From assembly GCA_045543615.1 (NCBI GenBank), contig JAZPXL010000060.1, positions 1 through 64,000 on the forward strand: a stretch of 64,000 nucleotides of DNA, written 5' to 3'. Each line of letters begins with the position of its first letter. Position 1 is the stretch's first letter. Under the pieces are notes generated by a model. That model saw only the letters and a program-made list of their open reading frames with translations. It ran no database searches and was not told the origin of the DNA. This document shows, one piece after another, positions 4,755 to 12,000 of this stretch. Both the position numbers and the translations under genes were made by a program. The stretch comes from CAG-390 sp045543615 (GTDB lineage: Bacteria; Bacillota; Clostridia; Oscillospirales; CAG-272).

Positions 4755-7397
4755 TCACATTTTCTGCGATGGCATCTGCTTTTCCTCAAAATGAGTGCCA
4801 TAATATGCATTCAGGTACATCTGACGGATCTCGCTAATAAGAGGATATCGAGGATTTGCGCCCGTACACTGATCATCAAACGCCTGAAGCGACATATCGT
4901 CAAGTCGTGCGATAAACTCGCTTTCGTCAATTCCGTAGTCCTTGATAGTCGCCTTTATTCCAACTCTTGCTTTGAGTTCATTTATTGCGTTTATGAGGTT
5001 TTCAACCTTTTCCTTGTCACTCTCCCCACTAAGTCCGAGGAAATCTGCGATCTCTGCGTATCTCTCAAGTGTGTGAGGATGGTCATACTGCGAGAAAGTT
5101 CCCATCTTTGCCGGTGCATCGCTTGAATTGAATCGGATTACCTCTTCAATCATAAGTGCATTTGCGACGCCGTGTGGCAGGTGATAGAATGCACCGAGCT
5201 TGTGCGCCATTGAATGACACACTCCAAGGAATGCGTTTGCAAATGCGATACCTGCCATAGTTGCGGCATTTGCCATCTTTTCTCTTGAGGCAGTATCAGT
5301 CTGTCCGTTATCGTATGCACGGGGGAGGTATTTAAAAATAGTTCTGAGTGCGCCGAGAGCAACGCTGTCCGTATAATCCGTTGCCATCATTGAAGCGTAC
5401 GCCTCAAGCGCGTGAGTAACTGCATCAATACCCGATGCCGCTGTAAGTCCACGGGGTGCTGACATATGGAAATCCGTATCAACTATTGCCATATTGGGCA
5501 TAAGCTCATAGTCAGCAAGAGGATACTTTACGCCTGTTTCCTCATCGGTAATAACGGCAAACGGAGTGACCTCAGAGCCTGTGCCTGCTGACGTGGGAAC
5601 TGCAACGAAATAAGCCTTCTCGCCCATCTTGGGGAAGGTATAAATACGCTTGCGAATATCAATAAATCGCATAGCCATATCCATAAAGTCTGCCTCGGGA
5701 TGCTCATAAAGCACCCACATTATCTTTGCGGCGTCCATAGCAGAGCCACCACCAAGCGCGATTATTGTATCGGGAGCAAACGCCGACATCTGCTCAGCTC
5801 CCTGCTTTGCGCAAAGGAGTGTGGGATCGGGCTCTACTTCAAAAAATGTAGTGTGTGCGATACCCATCTCGTCGAGCTTGTCGGTGATGGGCTTTGTGTA
5901 TCCGTTCTGATAGAGGAATTTATCTGTTACGATGAATGCTTTCTTCTTGCCCATAACCGTCCCAAGCTCATCGAGGGCAACGGGCAGACAGCCCTTTTTA
6001 ATATATATCTTTTCGGGAGTACGGAACCAGAGCATATTTTCCCTTCTTTCTGCAACTGTTTTGATATTGAGCAGGTGCTTTACACCCACGTTTTCGGAAA
6101 CGCTGTTACCACCCCAAGAGCCACAACCAAGTGTAAGCGACGGTGCAAGCTTGAAATTATAGAGATCGCCAATTCCACCGTGTGATGAGGGCGTATTAAT
6201 AACAATTCGGCAGGTCTTCATTCTCTCGGAAAACTCTGCAATCTTCTCTCCCTCTCTCATTGTATCAATAAAGAGCGAGGAGGTGTGTCCAAATCCACCA
6301 TCTGCTACAAGTCTTTCGGCCTTAGCTATTGCATCCTCAAAGTCCGACGCACGATAGAAAGCAAGGACGGGAGAGAGCTTTTCGTGTGCAAATTCCTCGC
6401 TGATGTCTACGGAGTCAACCTCCCCTATGAGAATTTTTGTACCGACCGGGACGCTTACAGCTGCAAGTGCTGCGATTGTCGCCGCGCTCTGACCTACAAT
6501 TTTTGAGTTAAGCGCACCGTTGATGAGTATTGTCTTTCTCACCTTTTCAGTTTCGTCCTCACTAAGGAAATAGCAGCCTCTTGCGGCAAATTCAGCTTTA
6601 ACTTTATCGTATATATCGTCAAGAACTATTACCGACTGCTCGGACGCACAAATCATTCCGTTATCAAATGTTTTTGAATGGATAATTGAGTTTACCGCCA
6701 GCAAAATATCGGCACTTGAATCAATAATTGCAGGTGTATTACCTGCGCCAACACCGATAGCAGGCTTTCCACTCGAATAAGCTGCTCTGACCATTCCCGG
6801 ACCACCTGTTGCCAGAATGATGTCAGCCTCTCTCATAATCTTATTTGTAAGATCGAGGCTTGGAACGTCGATCCAACCAATAATACCCTCCGGTGCGCCT
6901 GCCCGAACTGCCGCTTCAAGCACGATCCTTGCCGCCTCTATTGTAGACTTCTTCGCTCTCGGATGAGGAGAGATAATAATTGCGTTGCGTGTTTTGAGCG
7001 CAAGCAGGCATTTGAATATTGCCGTTGAGGTGGGGTTTGTGGTCGGAATTACTGCCGCAACAAGTCCGATAGGCTCTGCAATCTTTTTTATTCCGTAAGC
7101 ACGGTCTTCCTCGACAACACCACAGGTTTTCGTGTCCTTGTAAGCGTTATATATATATTCTGCCGCATAGTGATTTTTGATAACCTTATCCTCAACTATG
7201 CCCATACCCGTCTCTTCGACGGCCATTTTTGCAAGTAGAATTCTCGCTCTGTCTGCCGCCATCGCTGCTGCAAGAAAAATCCTGTCCACGTCCTCTTGTG
7301 TGTATTTGGCGAAAAGTTCTCCCGCCGCTCTTGTGCGTGCGATTGCTGCTTCAAGCTTGTCTACGCTGTCGATTACTGAATATTTTTCGTTATTCAT
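4755..7397 (-). CDS. adhE: Bifunctional acetaldehyde-CoA / alcohol dehydrogenase
   Basis: An 880-residue two-domain enzyme. The N-terminal half is a CoA-acylating aldehyde dehydrogenase with the catalytic Cys in FDNGMICASEQSVIV near residue 250. The C-terminal half is an iron-dependent alcohol dehydrogenase with GGGSAMDAAK, GTGSEVTPF and the metal-binding histidines in CHSMAHKLGAFYHLPHG. It reduces acetyl-CoA to ethanol with two NADH, regenerating NAD in fermentation, and in this family forms filaments (spirosomes). The longer frame to 7433 is rejected because AAAGGAGG lies 9 bases before the ATG at 7397. The promoter at 7573-7601 implies a 5' leader of about 170 bases. A small-molecule kinase follows. 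Confidence 0.97.
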   Translation of the reverse strand: MNNEKYSVIDSVDKLEAAIARTRAAGELFAKYTQEDVDRIFLAAAMAADRARILLAKMAVEETGMGIVEDKVIKNHYAAEYIYNAYKDTKTCGVVEEDRAYGIKKIAEPIGLVAAVIPTTNPTSTAIFKCLLALKTRNAIIISPHPRAKKSTIEAARIVLEAAVRAGAPEGIIGWIDVPSLDLTNKIMREADIILATGGPGMVRAAYSSGKPAIGVGAGNTPAIIDSSADILLAVNSIIHSKTFDNGMICASEQSVIVLDDIYDKVKAEFAARGCYFLSEDETEKVRKTILINGALNSKIVGQSAATIAALAAVSVPVGTKILIGEVDSVDISEEFAHEKLSPVLAFYRASDFEDAIAKAERLVADGGFGHTSSLFIDTMREGEKIAEFSERMKTCRIVINTPSSHGGIGDLYNFKLAPSLTLGCGSWGGNSVSENVGVKHLLNIKTVAERRENMLWFRTPEKIYIKKGCLPVALDELGTVMGKKKAFIVTDKFLYQNGYTKPITDKLDEMGIAHTTFFEVEPDPTLLCAKQGAEQMSAFAPDTIIALGGGSAMDAAKIMWVLYEHPEADFMDMAMRFIDIRKRIYTFPKMGEKAYFVAVPTSAGTGSEVTPFAVITDEETGVKYPLADYELMPNMAIVDTDFHMSAPRGLTAASGIDAVTHALEAYASMMATDYTDSVALGALRTIFKYLPRAYDNGQTDTASREKMANAATMAGIAFANAFLGVCHSMAHKLGAFYHLPHGVANALMIEEVIRFNSSDAPAKMGTFSQYDHPHTLERYAEIADFLGLSGESDKEKVENLINAINELKARVGIKATIKDYGIDESEFIARLDDMSLQAFDDQCTGANPRYPLISEIRQMYLNAYYGTHFEEKQMPSQKM

Positions 7398-7572
7398 TGT
7401 CGAAAGCCTCCTTTTATGGTTTCTTTTTATCATTATATGTCAAACCTTTTGAAAATGTGGCGTGTAGTTTTGACAAAACACAAAATGGCAAATCTTCGCT
7501 TTTGCAATTTTCGATTTGCAAAATTTCATTTTGTTTTCGTTCTGTTCGCATATTTAGGGTTTAACTAACAAA

Positions 7573-7601
7573 ATTATATCATTATCCGATATTAAAGTCA
7601 A
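7573..7601 (-). promoter_or_regulatory. Promoter of adhE
   Basis: TTGACT (7596-7601), 17 bp spacer, TATAAT (7573-7578) on the minus strand. Confidence 0.8.
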
Positions 7602-7699
7602 CACTTTTATGCCGTTAATTTGCACATAATATTTTCCGTTTTGCATTATTTTTTGCTCATTATTGCATTTTTGCCATAATTGGAACTCTTATTTCCCTC

Positions 7700-7728
7700 T
7701 TGACAAGCCAATTTTTTTAAGTTATAAT
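7700..7728 (+). promoter_or_regulatory. Promoter of the membrane protein gene at 7792
   Basis: TTGACA (7700-7705), 17 bp spacer, TATAAT (7723-7728). It lies inside the longest possible reading frame and so excludes a start at 7663. Confidence 0.9.
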
Positions 7729-7791
7729 TATATCAACTTTTTTATTGCTTCATTTCGATATCTCCCTCATGACAAAACACAAGGAGGCATT

Positions 7792-8481
7792 ATGAGCAAC
7801 ACAAAGACCATTCAAAGAATTATAAAAATCTTCAGGGTATTTTCTATCGTATGCATCGTATTTTGCGCAGTTGGTATTGCTTACTCAATCACAGCCCTTG
7901 CCATTACTCTGATACATCATTTTCTGCCTGCTGCAGCCGAGAACCGTGTTTTTTCCGCTATTGCCGAATATGTCGGTCACGGTGAGTTTGAGCATTCTCT
8001 GGCTTTTCTTCTCTCCTGTTTGATTTCTTTTATCGGTGACGGATATTTGCATCGCGCTTTCCATCACTATCTTGACCACGAGCTTGAAGAAGGCACGCCG
8101 TTTACAACAGAAGGAGCACGCCTTATTTTTATCTCAGGCATCAAAACAATAATAATTGCTCCAATAGTTATGATTATCAACAGGCTCATTCATCTTGCGC
8201 TTGGCGTGACCTTTACGGAGATATTCACGCTCAGCCCGAATATTGAGTTTGGTCTTGCGCTTATTCTTCTCTCAAAAGTTTTTCTTGCAGGATGTGAGCT
8301 TATCCAAAAGCACAAAGAGGGGACGGAGAGAATTGAAGCACTTGAGAGAGAAAATAGTGCGCTGAGCTTAGAGATGCAAAGGCGTACCTCTCCACAAGAA
8401 GAAAGTCAGTCTCAGCAAAAAAATACCCAAAGATTTGGTTTTTTATCAATTTTCACAAAAAGCAAAAAACGCAACAAATAA
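7792..8481 (+). CDS. Four-helix membrane protein with coiled-coil tail (DUF2975-like)
   Basis: A 229-residue protein. The start at 7792 follows AAGGAGG by 4 bases and lies downstream of the promoter. Hydrophobic segments lie near residues 13-38, 61-80, 115-140 and 150-165. The segment between helices two and three (LEEGTPFTTEGARLIFISG) resembles the conserved loop of DUF2975 membrane proteins, one of which is encoded at 16403. The C-terminus, from about residue 175, is polar with a heptad-like stretch (ERIEALERENSALSLEMQ) and a basic end. Function is unknown; family placement is an inference from this loop. Confidence 0.75.
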   Translation: MSNTKTIQRIIKIFRVFSIVCIVFCAVGIAYSITALAITLIHHFLPAAAENRVFSAIAEYVGHGEFEHSLAFLLSCLISFIGDGYLHRAFHHYLDHELEEGTPFTTEGARLIFISGIKTIIIAPIVMIINRLIHLALGVTFTEIFTLSPNIEFGLALILLSKVFLAGCELIQKHKEGTERIEALERENSALSLEMQRRTSPQEESQSQQKNTQRFGFLSIFTKSKKRNK

Positions 8482-8494
8482 TTTTTGTTTTCTG

Positions 8495-8523
8495 TTGACA
8501 ATGAATATCTCGGGTGATATAAT
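8495..8523 (+). promoter_or_regulatory. Promoter of the secreted protein gene at 8569
   Basis: TTGACA (8495-8500), 17 bp spacer, TATAAT (8518-8523). Confidence 0.9.
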
Positions 8524-8568
8524 AAAATTGTCAGAAGACAAATTCTTGCACAGAAAGGACATTTTATT

Positions 8569-9588
8569 ATGAAAAAAATCTGCGCTCTTATTCTCACACT
8601 TATAATGGTAGCTTCTATGGTAGTAGCTATGACACCTGCATCAGCTGTTGAATATCTTCCCGGTGACAATGTTCTCCTTATCACACAGGAAATGATCGAT
8701 GCAGCAAAAGCAGAAAACAGCGATGTCAGCAACATTGCAAAGTATCAGCAGTGGGGCTGCGGCAACGTATTCTACTATGATTATCTCAACTATGTAGCTG
8801 ACGGCAACACTCCCTCAGGCAAGGACCCCGGTTCAGGATATGCACTTCGTGTACAGACATACTCCGGCTCAGGTTCTGCACAGATGTGCGATGGTAACAA
8901 GACCTCCAGCACCACCATTCACCACTTCAGCAAGGAAGAGCTTTATATGCTTGAGACAGACAAGTTCTATGATCACGCATTTGGTTACTCCTTCAAAGAG
9001 CCCGTAACCGTTGACTCCTTTACATTCTACACCTCCACAAAGACCGATGAAGCTCCTGCTCTTATCACAGGCGTTGACATTCTCGGTGGCGCACGCACAG
9101 AGAGTGGTGAAACCGTTTACTTCCTGCTCTGGTCATCCGGTGACAAGAACATTCAGGAAAGCGTTAATGAAGACGGTGTAGCTTTTATTGAAGGCACATT
9201 TGAGCCTGTAAAGCTTGACTACATCCGTTACGCTATTACAACCGACGCAAACGCTCCCTCCAGGTACAAGGTATATGAGTGTGAGCTTTTCGCTACCGAA
9301 AAGGCACACACCAATACATACCCTGCAGTTCCGGAAACTCTGCCTGAGGATGATACAACCAAGGCTCCTGATGATGACGCAACTAAGGCTCCTGATGATG
9401 CAACAAAGGCTCCCGACGACGCTACACAGGCTCCCGACGATGCTACACAGGCTCCCGACGATAACACAACAAAAGCTCCTCCCGCTGACAATTCCACAGA
9501 TAACGGTGGATGCGCATCCTCCGTTGCTTACGGAATCGGACTTGTTGCGATTATCGGCTCAGCTCTCCTCTTTAAGAAGAGAAAGTAA
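8569..9588 (+). CDS. Secreted, C-terminally anchored protein with TKAPDD repeats
   Basis: A 339-residue exported protein. A signal peptide covers residues 1-27 (LILTLIMVASMVVAMTPASA). Residues 30-245 form a beta-rich domain with NVLLITQ, GCGNVFYYDY, MCDGNK and GVDILGGA. The same landmarks recur in order in the C-terminus of the lipoprotein at 12001-14337, so the two share a domain, probably a discoidin-like jelly roll. A proline/acid linker with six or so degenerate KAPDDA units follows. The tail reads NGGCASS, a hydrophobic helix and KKRK. It resembles a sorting signal but lacks LPXTG. AAAGGA precedes the start by 9 bases. Its own promoter and terminator make it monocistronic. Confidence 0.85.
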   Translation: MKKICALILTLIMVASMVVAMTPASAVEYLPGDNVLLITQEMIDAAKAENSDVSNIAKYQQWGCGNVFYYDYLNYVADGNTPSGKDPGSGYALRVQTYSGSGSAQMCDGNKTSSTTIHHFSKEELYMLETDKFYDHAFGYSFKEPVTVDSFTFYTSTKTDEAPALITGVDILGGARTESGETVYFLLWSSGDKNIQESVNEDGVAFIEGTFEPVKLDYIRYAITTDANAPSRYKVYECELFATEKAHTNTYPAVPETLPEDDTTKAPDDDATKAPDDATKAPDDATQAPDDATQAPDDNTTKAPPADNSTDNGGCASSVAYGIGLVAIIGSALLFKKRK

Positions 9589-9612
9589 TTTTACTTAAAA
9601 AACAACAAATAA

Positions 9613-9648
9613 AAAACCGGTCAAACGCTTCGGCGTTTGACCGGTTTT
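9613..9648. terminator. Bidirectional terminator between convergent genes
   Basis: A perfect 16 bp stem (9613-9628 with 9633-9648) with a TTCG tetraloop and A/T runs on both sides. Confidence 0.95.
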
Positions 9649-9654
9649 CACTTT

Positions 9655-10365
9655 TTATTCTGCAAACTTTCTTGCGGCATCTACAAATGCGGCAAATATT
9701 GCTCGCGAGGACTCCTCATAAGCGTATATCAGCTCGGGATGCCACTGAACTCCAAGAATAAATCTTTCGCTGTCCACGGCACCCACAGGCTCTATTGCCT
9801 CAATTATGCCATCGGGTGCAACTGCGCTGACAACAAAGCCTTGTGGCACATCCTTAACTGCCTGATGATGAAAGCTGTTTGTGCGAGTGATCTCATCGCC
9901 AATAAGCTTATAAAGCAGGCTGTCCTTCATAATTCTCGCCTCTCTCTCATATACACCTCTGCCCTCGCTTTGACGATGACCATCAAGATGCTGAATCAAG
10001 CTACCACCGTATGCAACAGCGAGCAGTTGCTCGCCTCGGCAAATACCGAGAATGGGGCGAGGATCATCCTTTAGCAGCTCTGCAAGCTCAAGCTCAAACT
10101 CGTCACGCATAGGGAGCACCTCAACTCCCTCTCCCGTTATTTCCTCGCCATATCTGGCAGGGTCTATGTCGACGCCACCTGCAAAAAGGAAGCCGTCGCA
10201 TTCGCTTATATATTTATTTGCGTCAGCTTTTCCTCCCGAAAAAGGCAGAAACACCGGCACTCCGCCCGCTCCCCACACAGCATCAAAATAAGCTCTGTTC
10301 ATCTTAATGCTCGCATCTGTCATTGAGGAGGTTATGCCGATCAGCGGTCTTTTTCTATGTTTCAT
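9655..10365 (-). CDS. Class I glutamine amidotransferase-like hydrolase (peptidase C26, PuuD type)
   Basis: A 236-residue member of the gamma-glutamyl-GABA hydrolase family. The nucleophile Cys is in LGICRGEQLLAVAYGG near residue 105 and the catalytic His in GVQWHPE near residue 210. These enzymes hydrolyse gamma-glutamyl bonds, for example gamma-glutamyl-GABA in putrescine degradation, but no other Puu gene lies nearby. The true substrate is therefore open; folate polyglutamate or a gamma-glutamyl peptide is possible. No signal peptide is present, so it acts in the cytoplasm. A promoter lies at 10419-10447. It is divergent from panT and convergent with the secreted protein gene. Confidence 0.9.
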   Translation of the reverse strand: MKHRKRPLIGITSSMTDASIKMNRAYFDAVWGAGGVPVFLPFSGGKADANKYISECDGFLFAGGVDIDPARYGEEITGEGVEVLPMRDEFELELAELLKDDPRPILGICRGEQLLAVAYGGSLIQHLDGHRQSEGRGVYEREARIMKDSLLYKLIGDEITRTNSFHHQAVKDVPQGFVVSAVAPDGIIEAIEPVGAVDSERFILGVQWHPELIYAYEESSRAIFAAFVDAARKFAE

Positions 10366-10418
10366 ATTTTTATCAATTCCTTTATATTTTCTTGCTATTA
10401 AGATTTTTCAACATATAT

Positions 10419-10447
10419 ATTATACAATAATTAAAAACAATAATCAA
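10419..10447 (-). promoter_or_regulatory. Promoter of the C26 hydrolase gene
   Basis: TTGATT (10442-10447), 17 bp spacer, TATAAT (10419-10424) on the minus strand. Confidence 0.65.
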
Positions 10448-10479
10448 TACTTTTTGTTTTCTTTGTTTCGTTTTTTCAT

Positions 10480-10508
10480 TTGACAAATCCACGACAGTGT
10501 GATATAAT
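10480..10508 (+). promoter_or_regulatory. Promoter of panT-coaX
   Basis: TTGACA (10480-10485), 17 bp spacer, TATAAT (10503-10508). Confidence 0.9.
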
Positions 10509-10559
10509 GTAATTGCACTATACTCGCACAAGCGAGACGGTAGCAGGAGGTAAATAAAA

Positions 10560-11177
10560 ATGAGTAAACACTCACTCTCGTCGCGTATTCATACGCTCGT
10601 GGGACTTGCGATACTGTCTGCAATAGTTGTTGTATTGCAGCTTTTTTGCATTATTCCCATCAATCCCGTTGTAAGCATCACGCTTTCACTCATCCCCATT
10701 GTCGTTGGAGCAATTATCTACGGCCCGTGGGCAGGTGCATTTCTCGGCACAGTTTTGGGTGGCGTCATCTTCGTCCTTGTTGTTCAGGGTAGCGCAGGTG
10801 CGCTTTCGACGGCAATGTTCAATTTTTCACCCGTTGCAACATTCCTGGTTTGCATACTTAAAACTGCTCTCGCAGGGTTCTTGTCAGGCCTTGTATACAA
10901 GCTCCTTACAAAATCGGGACACGAAAAGATCGGCATCATTGTAGCTTCCCTTCTCTGTCCTTTTGTCAACACAGGAATATTTGTAACAGCACTTCTGACC
11001 ATCTTCGGCAGCATCGCAAGTGCATCTGCAGAAAGCTCCGGCGTTTCGCTTATCTACTTTATTATCGTTATGATAGTCGGAATCAATTTTGTTGTTGAGT
11101 TTGCAATCAACGGTCTGCTTGCACCTGTGGTTGTAAGAATCATCGGAGCTGTAAAAAAGACCGTAAAGGCGAGGTAA
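10560..11177 (+). CDS. panT: ECF transporter S component, probably for pantothenate
   Basis: A 205-residue integral membrane protein with about six hydrophobic segments and the S-component hallmark near residues 55-75 (IYGPWAGAFLGTVLGG). It would bind a vitamin outside and release it inside when coupled to the shared ECF ATPase and T component, which are not in this window. The substrate is inferred from context: the pantothenate kinase coaX starts 3 bp after its stop and is certainly co-transcribed. AGGAGG precedes the start by about 7 bases. The gene symbol is contextual; from sequence alone only the ECF S-component class is firm. Confidence 0.8.
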   Translation: MSKHSLSSRIHTLVGLAILSAIVVVLQLFCIIPINPVVSITLSLIPIVVGAIIYGPWAGAFLGTVLGGVIFVLVVQGSAGALSTAMFNFSPVATFLVCILKTALAGFLSGLVYKLLTKSGHEKIGIIVASLLCPFVNTGIFVTALLTIFGSIASASAESSGVSLIYFIIVMIVGINFVVEFAINGLLAPVVVRIIGAVKKTVKAR

Positions 11178-11180
11178 GGG

Positions 11181-11963
11181 ATGCTTCTTGCAATTGATGT
11201 TGGAAATACTCACACCTCTTTTTCGCTGATTGGCGATGATGGAGAGTGTGGCGTTATTATGCGCTTTGCATCCGACAAAAGCGACACAAGCTACGGTTAT
11301 GCGCTCAAGCTTTCGCAAGCACTTGAGCTTGAGGGTTACAGCATTACCGACGTCGACTCTGCGATTATTTCGTCAGTTGTTCCGACGATGACTTCTACCA
11401 TAAAGGATGGGCTTGTTTTGCTTGGCGTTGAGGACATCCTCGTTGTCGGAGCAGGAGTCAAGAGTGGTCTTCTTATTCGCATTGATGACCCCGGCACAAT
11501 AGCTGCTGACCTTGTTGCAACTGCAGTTGGAGCTAAGGACAAATATCCTCTGCCCTGTATCATTGTTGATATGGGAACTGCAACAACCGTGAGCGCAGTT
11601 GATAAAAACGGAGCGTTTGTTGGTGTGGCAATACTTCCCGGTGTGGGAATATCGCTTGAAGCCCTCGCTTCAAAGACCTCTCTTCTTCCACTCGTCGATA
11701 TGACAGCACCCAAGAGTGCTATTTGCAAGAACACTACCGATTGCATCCGAAGTGGTCTTCTCTACGGTGCGGCAGGAGCTGTCGATGGAATGATTGACAG
11801 ATTTCTCTCCGAGCTTGGAGACAACACAGCAAGCATTGTCTCGACAGGTGGCTTTGCTTCGACAATAACTCCACTTTGCACGCACGAAATCATATATGAT
11901 GAAAGTCTGCTTCTGTACGGGCTTGGTGTCATCAAGAGAAAAAACGCTCGTGTGCGCAAATAA
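11181..11963 (+). CDS. coaX: Type III pantothenate kinase
   Basis: A 260-residue cytoplasmic kinase that phosphorylates pantothenate in the first step of coenzyme A synthesis. The N-terminal phosphate motif is AIDVGNTHTSFSL. The second phosphate region is IIVDMGTATTVSAVDKNGAF, followed by LPGVGISLEAL, with a third near residue 215 (IVSTGGFAS). Length and motif order match the CoaX family of the ASKHA fold, which needs a monovalent cation and is not feedback-inhibited by CoA. Its ribosome site (GAGG) lies in the end of the upstream S-component gene. Confidence 0.95.
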   Translation: MLLAIDVGNTHTSFSLIGDDGECGVIMRFASDKSDTSYGYALKLSQALELEGYSITDVDSAIISSVVPTMTSTIKDGLVLLGVEDILVVGAGVKSGLLIRIDDPGTIAADLVATAVGAKDKYPLPCIIVDMGTATTVSAVDKNGAFVGVAILPGVGISLEALASKTSLLPLVDMTAPKSAICKNTTDCIRSGLLYGAAGAVDGMIDRFLSELGDNTASIVSTGGFASTITPLCTHEIIYDESLLLYGLGVIKRKNARVRK

Positions 11964-11967
11964 AATC

Positions 11968-11992
11968 AAGGGAACGGCTGTGCCGTTCCCTT
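11968..11992. terminator. Terminator after coaX
   Basis: A perfect 11 bp stem with a TGT loop followed by a T run; it also lies downstream of the convergent lipoprotein gene. Confidence 0.9.
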
Positions 11993-12000
11993 TTTTCTTA

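Larger units (their letters stand above)
7398..7791. other. Gene-free region between divergent adhE and the membrane protein gene
   Basis: It holds the adhE promoter (7573-7601), the long adhE leader, and the promoter of the plus-strand gene (7700-7728). The leader contains a weak hairpin (gcaaatc 7488-7494 with gatttgc 7513-7519). A TTGTTA-like half-site just after the adhE -10 recalls the redox repressor Rex, but a full palindrome is missing. No recognisable riboswitch is seen. Confidence 0.5.

Noticed and set aside
7548..7580. Rex operator upstream of adhE
   Set aside because: Only one TTGTTA-like half is seen; the palindromic TTGTTAA-N4-TTAACAA consensus is not complete.
10366..10559. 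Riboswitch upstream of panT-coaX
   Set aside because: The leader after the promoter is only about 45 bases and contains no recognisable aptamer fold.
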